Of a DNA stretch of 64,000 nucleotides, positions 32,720 to 41,429 are shown in pieces. Source of the DNA: Gordonia jinhuaensis (GTDB lineage: Bacteria > Actinomycetota > Actinomycetes > Mycobacteriales > Mycobacteriaceae); assembly GCF_014639795.1 (NCBI RefSeq), contig NZ_BMGC01000016.1, positions 1 to 64,000 of the forward strand. The letters are read 5' to 3'. Below the pieces are notes generated by a model, which saw only the letters and a list, made by a program, of their open reading frames with translations, was not told the origin of the DNA and made no database searches. Positions within the stretch are counted from its first letter, which is position 1. Every line of letters starts with the position of its first letter. Made by a program: the position numbers and the translations under genes.

Positions 32720-33475
32720 ATGTGCCGCCATCTGGCCTATCTCGGCGCACCGAGATCGGTCTCGCATGCGCTCACCGACGGCACACACTCGCTGTTCGAA
32801 CAATCGTGGGCACCGACGGATATGCGCTGTGACGCGGTCATGAACGCCGACGGGTGGGGTGTGGCGTGGTGGCCGCAGGCCTCGTCGGCGCATGCCGCCG
32901 CCGGACCCGACGCGTACCGCGACGAACACCCCATCTGGTCGGATCCGGCGGTGCGTCACACGCTGACGCATGTGCGCGCGACCGCGATCGTCGCCGCAGT
33001 GCGGTCGGCGACCGTCGGCATGCCGATCTCGGCGCAGGCGTGCGCCCCGTTCACCGACGACGGCTGGGCGTTCAGTCACAATGGCGTGATCGCCGGCTGG
33101 CCGCAGACGTTGGCGCGACTGGCCCCGGATGTGCCGGTCACCGAGTGGATGCGCACATCCGCCCCGACGGATTCGGCGACCCTGTGGACCTATGTGCGTC
33201 ACGAGCTGGCGGCGGGTGCCGACCCGGCGACGCTGCTGAGCCGGGTCGTGACCGAACTGTGCGCTCAGGCGCCCGGATCGCGGCTGAATCTGCTGCTGTC
33301 CGACGGTGATTCGGTGCTCGCCACCACATGCGGTCATTCACTGTCGGTACGCCACGACGCGGACGGCGTGCTCATCGCCTCCGAGCCGACCGATGGCGAC
33401 CCCCGGTGGCAGCCGATCGACGATCATCATCTCGTGGTGGCCACGAGCGCACGCGTCGAGATCACGGCGCTGTGA
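32720..33475 (+). CDS. egtC: EgtC: gamma-glutamyl hercynylcysteine sulfoxide amidohydrolase
   Basis: ATG 32720, one base after the egtAB stop, gives 251 residues beginning MCRHLAYLGAP. Cys2 becomes the N-terminal nucleophile of a class-II glutamine amidotransferase-type (Ntn) hydrolase once Met is removed. Further motifs are MNADGWGVAWW, the THVRATA segment and FSHNGVIAGWP. It removes glutamate from the EgtB product. The long frame upstream in the same phase is non-coding overlap with egtB. Tight spacing indicates a single operon. Confidence 0.93.
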   Translation: MCRHLAYLGAPRSVSHALTDGTHSLFEQSWAPTDMRCDAVMNADGWGVAWWPQASSAHAAAGPDAYRDEHPIWSDPAVRHTLTHVRATAIVAAVRSATVGMPISAQACAPFTDDGWAFSHNGVIAGWPQTLARLAPDVPVTEWMRTSAPTDSATLWTYVRHELAAGADPATLLSRVVTELCAQAPGSRLNLLLSDGDSVLATTCGHSLSVRHDADGVLIASEPTDGDPRWQPIDDHHLVVATSARVEITAL

Positions 33476-33518
33476 TCGACAACATCCACCGCACAACACC
33501 ACCGGCGAAAGGGTGGAA

Positions 33519-34490
33519 GTGTCCACACCTGTACTGGAGATCATGCTGACCGATGCCGACGTCGAGGCGGCACTGCGCGCCGACGTTGCCGCCGGGTTGA
33601 CCGGCACACCGAAGACGTTGCCGCCGAGGTGGTTCTACGATGCAGCGGGAAGTGAGCTGTTCGAGCAGATCACCCGGCTCCCCGAGTATTACCCCACCCG
33701 CACCGAGCGTGGTCTGCTCGCCGAGGCCGCCGACGAGATCGTCGCAGCAGCGCATGCGGGCACGATCATCGAACTCGGCTCGGGCTCCTCGGAGAAGACG
33801 CAACTTCTGCTCGACGCGGGGGTGCGCGCACAGACTGTGAAAGAATATGTACCGCAGGATGTCTCGGTGTCGGCACTCACCGATGCCGTAGGTCAGCTCT
33901 CCGCGCGGTATCCGAGCCTGCGGGTGCACGGGATGGTCAGCGACTTCACCACCGCCGTCGCAGATCTGCCTGCGGGTGAGCAACGCATGGTGGTCTTCCT
34001 CGGCGGTACCCTCGGGAACTTCACCCCCGACGAACGGGCCGCCTTCCTCGCCGACCTCGCCGCATCGCTGACCACCGGTGAGACCCTGTTGCTGGGTGTG
34101 GGACTCATCACCGATCCGGCGGTGATGGTCGCGGCCTACGACGATTCCGCCGGTGTGACAGCCCGCTTCAATCGCAACGTGCTCTCGGTGCTCGACCGGG
34201 ATCTCCACGCCGACTTCGCCGTAGGGGATTTCGATCATGTGGCGCTGTGGGATCCGGTCAACGAATGGATCGAGATGCGGCTGCGGGCACGCCGCTCCAT
34301 GACCGTCACCGTCGGTGACCTGGGCTTGACCGTGGAGTTCGCGCAGGGGGAGCAGATGCGCACCGAGATCTCGGCGAAGTTCCGGCTGGAGTCGATCAGC
34401 GGCGAACTCGAGGCCGCGGGGCTGCCGCCCGAGCAGGTGTGGGTCGACGAACAGTCCCGTTTCGCGGTGATCCTGGCGCGTCGCAGCTGA
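33519..34490 (+). CDS. egtD: EgtD: histidine N-alpha-methyltransferase
   Basis: GTG 33519, behind AAAGGG, gives 323 residues, close to the 321 of the characterised mycobacterial EgtD. Motifs include LPPRWFYDAAGSELFEQIT and LPEYYPTRTE, the SAM-binding IIELGSGSSEKTQ, VFLGGTLGNF and the substrate-binding EISAKFRLES. The protein trimethylates histidine to hercynine, the first committed step of ergothioneine synthesis. It is the last egt gene here, 43 bp after egtC. The expected fifth gene, egtE, does not follow. Confidence 0.93.
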   Translation: MSTPVLEIMLTDADVEAALRADVAAGLTGTPKTLPPRWFYDAAGSELFEQITRLPEYYPTRTERGLLAEAADEIVAAAHAGTIIELGSGSSEKTQLLLDAGVRAQTVKEYVPQDVSVSALTDAVGQLSARYPSLRVHGMVSDFTTAVADLPAGEQRMVVFLGGTLGNFTPDERAAFLADLAASLTTGETLLLGVGLITDPAVMVAAYDDSAGVTARFNRNVLSVLDRDLHADFAVGDFDHVALWDPVNEWIEMRLRARRSMTVTVGDLGLTVEFAQGEQMRTEISAKFRLESISGELEAAGLPPEQVWVDEQSRFAVILARRS

Positions 34491-34560
34491 CGCGCCGTCA
34501 CCGAACGGGGTGCGCCCGCGGTGTGCAGGCTGTGGTGTGCCGCGGGAGCATCATGGAGAT

Positions 34561-35517
34561 ATGAGCACCGAAGCGCAGTCCACCGGTCAGCAGATGAGGG
34601 CGGTGACATTCGCCGCGTATGGCGACAGTGACGTCCTCGAAGTCAGTGAGGTCCCCCGACCATCGGTGGGCGCCGGCGAGATCGGCGTGAAGGTGATCCT
34701 CGCCGGCGTCAACCCCTTCGACGTGAAGGTGCGCAGCGGGGCGATGGCAGATGTGATGGCGCTGCCTCTCCCGGCGATTCCCGGCCTGGAATTCGCGGGT
34801 GTGGTCGACGAGGTCGGGGACGGCGTCGGCGACGTGGAGATCGGTGCCCGGGTGGTCGGGTGGGGAGCCGGGCATCACGGAACCTACGCGGAGTTCAGCG
34901 TCGCCCGCGTCTACGTGCCGATCCCCGATGACCTCTCCTATCAGGAAGCGGTGACCGTGCCGGTCGCCGGTGACGCCGCGGCCAGAGCCGTCGGCGAGGT
35001 CGAGGTCGTCTCCGACGACGTGGTGGTGATCCACGGCGCGAGCGGCGGCGTCGGATCGATCGCGGTCGGACTGGCACTCGACGCCGGCGCCACGGTGATC
35101 GGTACCGCCAGTGCCCGTAACCAGGACTTCGTCGCCTCACTCGGCGCGATCCCGGTGCTCAACGGCGAGGGGATGATCGACCGCATCCGTGCGGCGACGC
35201 CGCGACCGGTCACCGCCGCCTGCGATCTGGTCGGCAACGGGGTGCTGCCGCAACTGGTGGCGCTGTGCGGATCGGCACGACGGGTGGTGACCATCGCCGA
35301 CCCCGGCGCCTCGGATCTGGGCGTCACGTTCTCGGGCAGTCAGGACGAGAAATCGCGCCGGGAGACGCTCGCGCGCAACCTCGAACTGCTCGAGGAGGGC
35401 ACGATCATCACCCGGGTCGCCGATGTCTACGAACTCGACGAGGCTGCCAACGCGCAGGACCTCAGCAGTTCCGGCCATGCGGGCGGCAAGGTCCTCATCA
35501 CACCGATCTCGTTGTGA
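34561..35517 (+). CDS. NADP-dependent zinc-independent alcohol dehydrogenase / quinone oxidoreductase family
   Basis: ATG 34561, three bases after GGAG, gives 318 residues. The protein is an MDR-superfamily oxidoreductase: an N-terminal GroES-like domain (GVNPFDVKVRSG, PAIPGLEFAGVVDEVGDGV) and a Rossmann domain with IHGASGGVGSIAVGLALDAGATVIG. The zinc-binding Cys/His set is absent, as in quinone oxidoreductases. It probably reduces quinones or enones with NADPH. It follows egtD by 70 bp on the same strand, so co-transcription is possible, but no link to ergothioneine is known to me. Confidence 0.86.
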   Translation: MSTEAQSTGQQMRAVTFAAYGDSDVLEVSEVPRPSVGAGEIGVKVILAGVNPFDVKVRSGAMADVMALPLPAIPGLEFAGVVDEVGDGVGDVEIGARVVGWGAGHHGTYAEFSVARVYVPIPDDLSYQEAVTVPVAGDAAARAVGEVEVVSDDVVVIHGASGGVGSIAVGLALDAGATVIGTASARNQDFVASLGAIPVLNGEGMIDRIRAATPRPVTAACDLVGNGVLPQLVALCGSARRVVTIADPGASDLGVTFSGSQDEKSRRETLARNLELLEEGTIITRVADVYELDEAANAQDLSSSGHAGGKVLITPISL

Positions 35518-35535
35518 TCGCCGCGGGCGGGTCGC

Positions 35536-36909
35536 TCACGCGATCCACACGGTCTTCACGTTGCAGAACTCGGCGATCCCATGCCTGGTGAGTTCGCGCC
35601 CGTGGCCGCTGTCCTTGACGCCCCCGAATGCCAGCTCGGGATAGGAGGTGGTCATCCCGTTGACGAAGACCTGCCCGGCGGCGATGTCGCGGATCGCGGT
35701 GTCGGCCTCGGCCTCGTCGGTGGTCCAGATGTTGGAACCCAGGCCGAATGAGGTGTCATTGGCCAGTGTGATGGCCTCGTCGAGGCTGCTCACCCGGTAG
35801 ACCGCGGCCACCGGGCCGAACACCTCGGCGCCGTAGATGTCCATCTCGGGTGTGATGTCGGTGAGCACGGTCGCCGGGTAGAACCAGCCAGGACCGCCGG
35901 GAACATGCCCGCCGAGTGCGACCTTCGCGCCGTGTGACACCGCGTCGTCGACGAGTTCGGTCACGTCCGTGCGGCCCTGTTCGGTGGCCAGCGGACCGAT
36001 GTCGGTGTCGGGGTCGGTGGGGTCGCCCAACTTCTGGGCGCCCATCTCGGCGACGAAGGCGTCGAGGAATTCGTCGTAGACGTCGTCATGGATGATGAAC
36101 CGTTTTGCCGCGATGCAGGACTGGCCGTTGTTCTGGACGCGGGCGGTGGTCGCGACCGATGCGGCACGGGCGATGTCGGCAGAGGGCATGACGATGAACG
36201 GATCCGAACCGCCGAGTTCGAGGACCACCTTCTTGAGTGCGCCGCCGGCGATACCGCCGACCGAGCGGCCCGCACCCTCACTGCCGGTGAGGGTCGCCGC
36301 GGCGACGGACGGATCCTCCAGGATCGACTCGATCTGTGACGACGACACCAGCAGGGTCTGGAAAACGTTGTCGGGCAATCCCGCCCGTCGGAACAGGTCG
36401 CCGAGGTAGAGGGCCGTCTGCGGCACATTCGAGGCGTGTTTGAGCAGCCCCACGTTGCCGGCCATCAGCGCGGGCGCTGCGAACCGGATCACCTGCCACA
36501 GCGGGAAGTTCCAGGGCATCACCGCGAGTATCACGCCGAGGGGCTGATAGCGGTGAAATGCCTTCGAGGCGTTCACCGCACCGGCGTCGGCGGGCTCGTC
36601 GGCCAGCAGGTCGGCGGCGTGGTCTGCGTAGTAACGCAGTCCGCGTGCACATTTGGCGATCTCGGCCTTCGCGGCGGTGAGCGTCTTGCCCATCTCCGCG
36701 GTCATCGTCGCGGCGAGAGTGTCGGATTCGGCGTCGAGGATGTCTGCCGCGGCGCGCAGACCACGAGCCCGCTCGTCGAAACCGGTGAGACGGTAGTGCT
36801 GGGCGGCCGTGTGGGCCGCCGCGATCCTGGTCTCGATCTCGGCGTCGTCGAGCGCGTCGAAACGGGCGAATTCCTCGCCGGTTGTCGGGTTGATGGATGC
36901 GATGGCCAT
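35536..36909 (-). CDS. gabD: NAD(P)-dependent succinate-semialdehyde dehydrogenase
   Basis: The 457-residue aldehyde dehydrogenase begins MAIASINPTTGEEFARF. Motifs include the PWNFPLWQVIRFAAPAL segment, the catalytic Glu in LELGGSDPFIVM, the catalytic Cys in NNGQSCIAAKRF and EVFGPVAAVYRV. Length and start match the GabD1-type enzymes of mycobacteria, which oxidise succinate semialdehyde to succinate. Substrate assignment is by family. A short gap separates it from the convergent oxidoreductase. Upstream, GCACCGGT (36925-36932) and ACCGGTGC (36950-36957) form an inverted repeat in its leader. Confidence 0.87.
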   Translation of the reverse strand: MAIASINPTTGEEFARFDALDDAEIETRIAAAHTAAQHYRLTGFDERARGLRAAADILDAESDTLAATMTAEMGKTLTAAKAEIAKCARGLRYYADHAADLLADEPADAGAVNASKAFHRYQPLGVILAVMPWNFPLWQVIRFAAPALMAGNVGLLKHASNVPQTALYLGDLFRRAGLPDNVFQTLLVSSSQIESILEDPSVAAATLTGSEGAGRSVGGIAGGALKKVVLELGGSDPFIVMPSADIARAASVATTARVQNNGQSCIAAKRFIIHDDVYDEFLDAFVAEMGAQKLGDPTDPDTDIGPLATEQGRTDVTELVDDAVSHGAKVALGGHVPGGPGWFYPATVLTDITPEMDIYGAEVFGPVAAVYRVSSLDEAITLANDTSFGLGSNIWTTDEAEADTAIRDIAAGQVFVNGMTTSYPELAFGGVKDSGHGRELTRHGIAEFCNVKTVWIA

Positions 36910-37094
36910 ATCGTGCCTCCTGACGCACCGGTGCCGATCGACTCGATCGACCGGTGCCTACTGCGCGGGCGGCTGCCCTGCCTGGTTGGAGCTGCACTGC
37001 CTGTGACGAACAGCGCGCCCGCCCCACGTGCCGGTGGCCCGTGCTCGACCACCCCTCAACACGACTGTAGACCGCCAGTCCAAACGTGACGGGT

Positions 37095-37115
37095 GTATAC
37101 CTAGAGGGGGTATAC
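37095..37115. promoter_or_regulatory. CsoR-like operator upstream of the CopB-type ATPase
   Basis: GTATACC and GGTATAC form a perfect 7-bp inverted repeat around TAGAGGG. The site has the G-run and A/T-flanked ends typical of CsoR-family operators. It sits 18 bp before the GTG start. The site before csoR (45344-45360) shares ATACC-N7-GGTAT, so one repressor probably controls both. Confidence 0.72.
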
Positions 37116-37132
37116 GTCGACCAGCCGGGACG

Positions 37133-39424
37133 GTGAGTCATCAGATGCACGAGCACGAGCACCCAGATTACGACATGAGCGATCACGACATGAGTGGTCA
37201 CGACATGAGTGGTCACGACATGAGTGGTCACGACATGAGTGGTCACGACATGAACGGGCACGGGGGATCCGGCCATATGGGTCATGCGGCCCATCACGCC
37301 GTGATGTTTCGAAATCTGTTCGTGGTCATGGTGGTACTCGCCATCCCCACAGTCGCCGCCAGCCCGGGATTTGCCGATCTGCTGGGTTATTCGGTGCCCG
37401 ACCACGGTTGGGTCACCTGGATCTCGCCGGTGTTCGGCACGATCATGTACATCTGGGGCGGACGGCCCTTCCTCACCGGAGCAGTCAGCGAGATACGTTC
37501 TCGCACACCGGGAATGATGCTCCTCATCGCACTGGGTATCACTGTGGCGTTCCTCGCCTCCTGGGCGGCGAGACTGGGGCTGATCGACCGGTCGATGGAT
37601 TACTGGTGGGAGCTGGCACTTCTCATCGTCATCATGCTGCTCGGCCACTGGATCGAGATGCGTTCGCTGGCGCAGAGCAGCTCGGCCCTGGATTCACTGG
37701 CCTCACTGCTGCCGGATACGGCCGAACGTGTGGTGGGTGCTGACGACGACGGCAACGGGGGGCACACCGAATCCGTCGCACCAGGCGATCTGCGTGTCGG
37801 CGATCTCGTGGCAGTTCGCCCCGGCGGGCGGGTACCCGCCGACGGCGTGATCGTCACCGGCGCCGCCGATGTCGACGAATCGATGATCACCGGCGAATCC
37901 ACCCCGGTGCGTCGCGCGCAGGGAGACCACGTTGTCGGTGCCACCATCGCCACCGACAACGCGATCCGTGTCCGGGTGCAGGCCGTCGGCGAGGACACCA
38001 CGCTGGCCGGTATCTCCCGGATGGTCGAGCAGGCGCAGAACTCGTCCACGCGCACACAGCGTTTCGCCGACCGCGCCGCTGCGCTGCTGTTCTGGTACGC
38101 CGTCATCGCCGCACTGCTGACGATCATCATCTGGGCCGCCATCGGTGAGCCCTACGACGGGCTGACCCACGCCATCACGGTGCTGGTGATCGCGTGTCCG
38201 CACGCGCTGGGACTGGCGATCCCGCTGGTGGTGGCCATCGCCACCGAACGAGCCGCCAAGATGGGGATGCTCGTGAAAGATCGCGCCGCGCTGGAATCGT
38301 TGCGGTCGGTCGACACCATCGTGTTCGACAAGACCGGAACCCTCACCACCGGCCACCCGGCCGTGGTGGGTGTGGTCCCAGCCGACCCGGCTGACACAGC
38401 CGACCAGATCCTCGCGACTGCGGCTGCCGTGGAGTCCTCGAGCGAGCATCCGCTGGCCCGCGCGATCGTGGAGGCAGCCTCTCGCCGCGGGCTCACCGTC
38501 CCCCCGGTGTCGGACTTCTCCGCCGACATCGGGTCCGGGGTCCGTGCCCGCGTCGAGATGTCCGGTGACGGGCACACGGGCTCCCACGATGTCGCAGTCG
38601 GCGGTCCGGGCATGCTCGCCGACCTCGATCTCGACGGGCATGAGGTGGACACCGACGACTGGTCGCGTCATGGATACACCGTGCTCTACGTGGTCGCCGA
38701 CCGACACGTGCGTGGGGCGATCGCGCTGACCGACGAGATCCGTCCGCAGTCGCGGGATGCGGTCGACGCCCTGCACGCGCGGGGTGTGTCGGTGGTGATG
38801 TTGACCGGCGACGCCGAGTCGGTGGCCGAGGCGGTAGGCGAGGAACTGGGTATCGATCAGGTGGTGGCCGGAGTGCGTCCCGACGGCAAGGCACAGGCGG
38901 TGGCGTCCTTGCAGGCCGATGGCCACCATGTGGCGATGGTGGGCGACGGCGTGAACGACGCACCCGCGCTGGCCACCGCCGACGTGGGTATCGCCATCGG
39001 CGCGGGCACCGACGTGGCCATCGACTCCGCGGGGTTGATCCTGGCCGGTAACGACCCCCGCACCGTGGTCTCGGCGATGGAACTCTCCGATGCCGCTCGG
39101 CGCAAGATGGTCCAGAACCTCTGGTGGGCAGCCGGTTACAACCTCATCGCGGTGCCGTTGGCGGCGGGTCTGCTCGCGCCGATCGGATTCGTGATGCCGA
39201 TGGAGGTGGGCGCCATCCTGATGTCGATATCGACGGTGGTGGTCGCACTGAATGCCCAGCTGCTGCGGCGCACACACTTCACCTTCCAGGACAGTCAGGA
39301 GCCTGGAGATTCGGGCCATTCCGGCCATTCCGACCCGGATGGTTCTGGCCACGAGCATCAGGGTCACCGGTCTCACCGTGATCGGTCGGCCGATCCGGCA
39401 TCGCCCGTAGACTCGCAGTCATGA
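37133..39424 (+). CDS. CopB-type P1B-ATPase with His/Met-rich N-terminus
   Basis: From GTG 37133 the protein is 763 residues. Residues 5-55 are a His-Asp-Met-Ser-Gly repeat tract with no HMA domain. The membrane metal site is CPH (VIACPHALGLA, Cys355-His357), phosphorylation DKTGT (Asp399), and GDGVNDAPAL follows. CPH with a His-rich N-terminus defines the CopB/P1B-3 class, usually exporting Cu(II)/Cu(I) or silver. The C-terminus is another His/Gly/Ser-rich tail (DSGHSGHSDPDGSGHEHQGH). A CsoR-like operator lies directly upstream. The stop overlaps the DUF2630 start by four bases. Confidence 0.9.
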   Translation: MSHQMHEHEHPDYDMSDHDMSGHDMSGHDMSGHDMSGHDMNGHGGSGHMGHAAHHAVMFRNLFVVMVVLAIPTVAASPGFADLLGYSVPDHGWVTWISPVFGTIMYIWGGRPFLTGAVSEIRSRTPGMMLLIALGITVAFLASWAARLGLIDRSMDYWWELALLIVIMLLGHWIEMRSLAQSSSALDSLASLLPDTAERVVGADDDGNGGHTESVAPGDLRVGDLVAVRPGGRVPADGVIVTGAADVDESMITGESTPVRRAQGDHVVGATIATDNAIRVRVQAVGEDTTLAGISRMVEQAQNSSTRTQRFADRAAALLFWYAVIAALLTIIIWAAIGEPYDGLTHAITVLVIACPHALGLAIPLVVAIATERAAKMGMLVKDRAALESLRSVDTIVFDKTGTLTTGHPAVVGVVPADPADTADQILATAAAVESSSEHPLARAIVEAASRRGLTVPPVSDFSADIGSGVRARVEMSGDGHTGSHDVAVGGPGMLADLDLDGHEVDTDDWSRHGYTVLYVVADRHVRGAIALTDEIRPQSRDAVDALHARGVSVVMLTGDAESVAEAVGEELGIDQVVAGVRPDGKAQAVASLQADGHHVAMVGDGVNDAPALATADVGIAIGAGTDVAIDSAGLILAGNDPRTVVSAMELSDAARRKMVQNLWWAAGYNLIAVPLAAGLLAPIGFVMPMEVGAILMSISTVVVALNAQLLRRTHFTFQDSQEPGDSGHSGHSDPDGSGHEHQGHRSHRDRSADPASPVDSQS
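37171..37260. repeat. 15-nt tandem repeat encoding the His-Asp-Met-Ser-Gly tract
   Basis: The unit GACATGAGTGGTCAC occurs four times perfectly, flanked by diverged copies. Each copy adds one His and one Met, so copy number would change the number of possible metal ligands at the N-terminus of the CopB-type ATPase. Confidence 0.9.
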
Positions 39425-39666
39425 GCGACAAGTCGATTCACGCCCACATCACCGACCTCATCGAGGAGGAGCGCGACCTGCGCGGCAGCCTCTCCCGCGG
39501 CGAGATCTCCCGCGAGGACGAGAACGGCCGGCTCGGGGAGATCGAGGTCCAGCTCGACCAGTGCTGGGATCTGCTGCGTCAGCGGCAGGCGCTGCGGGAT
39601 GCCGGCCGAGACCCCTCCGACGCGCAGGTGCGCGGCGCCGACGTGGTGGAGAAGTACAAGAGCTGA
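39421..39666 (+). CDS. DUF2630-family small protein
   Basis: The 81-residue protein begins MSDKSIHAHITDLIEEERDL and contains the well-conserved LGEIEVQLDQCWDLLRQRQAL segment, with a predicted helical hairpin. It matches the actinobacterial DUF2630 family, of unknown role, and is full length. It overlaps the CopB-type ATPase by ATGA, so it is translated with it here. The family occurs widely without such a neighbour, so a copper role should not be assumed. Confidence 0.85.
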   Translation: MSDKSIHAHITDLIEEERDLRGSLSRGEISREDENGRLGEIEVQLDQCWDLLRQRQALRDAGRDPSDAQVRGADVVEKYKS

Positions 39667-39788
39667 GCCCGGCGAGGCCCCCGGCGCATGGCCGGGGCTG
39701 GCGCGCGGTCTCACGTCGGCGTAGCTTTCGTCTGGAGATGGTTTTCGTCTGAGAGTCGAAAACTGGTCGGATGAGTCGGAGGTGCGCG

Positions 39789-41429
39789 ATGGGAGTGGCT
39801 GGGCGCGGGATGGATGAGGGGTGGTCGAGCGACGTCGTCGTGATCGGCGGTGGCGCGGGCGGCCTCACCGCTGCGCTGGTTGCTGCCGAGCGGGGCGCCA
39901 CCGTGGCGATCGTGGTCAAGTCGCCGGAGACGGTCACGGCACCCGATTCCCCCCCGACCGCCACCGCCTACGCGCAGGGCGGGATCGCCGCGGTCGATCC
40001 GAGCGATCCCGATGACTCCTTCGGCGCGCACGTGCACGACACCGTCATCGCCGGCGCCGGATGTACCGATCCGGTGGCCGCGGCGAGCATCATCGGCGAC
40101 GGCCCCGCGGCGATAGCCCGACTCGTCGGGTGGGGGATGCGTTTCGACGGTGTCGATTCAGACGGGATCGGTGCGGGTACCCCGCACCGGACGAGGGAGG
40201 GCGGCCACCGGGTCGCGCGGATCCTGCATGCCGGCGGTGACGCGACCGGTGCGCGCATGCAGGAGGTGCTCGAGCGGCGTGTCGCCGACCATGTGGCGTC
40301 GGGTCGGATCCGCATCCGCCACGGCGCGCCGGTACGTCAATTGGCCACGGCCGCAGGGCGAGTGGTGGGCGCGTGGATAGAACCGGTCGACGTCACCGAT
40401 CGCGGCGGGGAGCCCGAACTGCTGGCCGCCCCCGTCACCATCCTCGCCACCGGCGGCAGCGGCCAGCTCTACTCGGCCACCACCAATCCGCTCGGCTCCA
40501 CCGGAGACGGTCTGGCGCTGGCGATGTCGGTCGGTGCCCGGATCGCCGATCTGCAGTTCATCCAGTTCCACCCGACGATGCTGTTCACCCCCGGAGCCCG
40601 CGGACGATGCCCGCTGATCTCCGAAGCGGTGCGTGGTGAGGGCGGCATCCTGCGTGACATCCACGGACGTCCGGTGATGGCGGGCGTGCACCCGTCCGGC
40701 GACCTCGCCCCGCGAGATGTGGTGGCGCGTGCGGTGACGGAGGCGATGGCACGCACCGGCGCCGACCACGTCCTCCTCGACACCGCACTGGTCGACGACT
40801 TCGCCCAGCGGTTCCCGATGATCGCCGCCGCGGTCACCGGACGAGGACTCGACATGCGGCTGATCCCGGTCGTCCCCGGTGCCCACTATCAGTGCGGCGG
40901 CGTGGTCACCGACACCCGTGCGCGCACGAGCGTCGGGGGGCTGCTCGCGGTCGGTGAGGTGGCGCGCACCGGCCTGCACGGTGCGAATCGGTTGGCGTCC
41001 AACAGCCTTCTGGAAGCGGTGGTGATGGGGATCCGGGCGGGTGAGGCTGTTCCGGTCGGATCGGGAGCACCCGGCGGTGACGTCGGTGGGGATCTCGGTG
41101 GGGGCCTCGGCGAGGTCGACCCGCCGCGATCGACGCCGGTGCCGATCGCCGATCGCGACTGGCTCCAGGACCTGATGTCGACCAACGCGGGAATCGTCCG
41201 CGACGGTGCAGGGCTCGCTGCCGCCGCCCGAGCACTCGACGGGCTGACACCCCGGATCCCGTGCTCACCGCGCGAGCTCGAGGATGCCGCGCTGACGGCG
41301 GTGGCACGTGCGGTCATCGCCGCGGCGACTGCCGACACGGTCTCGCGTGGCGCGCATATGCGTTCGGATGCACCGCAATCGGACGCGGACGCCGTGGGCT
41401 CAGCGTGTCCGGATGTCGCGGTGATCTGA
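39789..41429 (+). CDS. nadB: L-aspartate oxidase (NadB-like) flavoprotein
   Basis: ATG 39789, six bases after GGAGG, gives 546 residues; an ATG at 39771 lies within the ribosome binding site and is less likely. The FAD site VVVIGGGAGGLTAAL is near the N-terminus. Further motifs are AYAQGGIAAV, the ATGGSGQLY loop, IQFHPTMLF, SEAVRGEGGIL and the catalytic-region HYQCGGVVTD. GLHGANRLASNSLLEAVV follows. This is the NadB pattern, oxidising aspartate to iminoaspartate for NAD synthesis. No nadA or nadC adjoins it, so an accessory role is possible. The last 30 bases overlap the convergent UbiB-like gene. Confidence 0.83.
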   Translation: MGVAGRGMDEGWSSDVVVIGGGAGGLTAALVAAERGATVAIVVKSPETVTAPDSPPTATAYAQGGIAAVDPSDPDDSFGAHVHDTVIAGAGCTDPVAAASIIGDGPAAIARLVGWGMRFDGVDSDGIGAGTPHRTREGGHRVARILHAGGDATGARMQEVLERRVADHVASGRIRIRHGAPVRQLATAAGRVVGAWIEPVDVTDRGGEPELLAAPVTILATGGSGQLYSATTNPLGSTGDGLALAMSVGARIADLQFIQFHPTMLFTPGARGRCPLISEAVRGEGGILRDIHGRPVMAGVHPSGDLAPRDVVARAVTEAMARTGADHVLLDTALVDDFAQRFPMIAAAVTGRGLDMRLIPVVPGAHYQCGGVVTDTRARTSVGGLLAVGEVARTGLHGANRLASNSLLEAVVMGIRAGEAVPVGSGAPGGDVGGDLGGGLGEVDPPRSTPVPIADRDWLQDLMSTNAGIVRDGAGLAAAARALDGLTPRIPCSPRELEDAALTAVARAVIAAATADTVSRGAHMRSDAPQSDADAVGSACPDVAVI

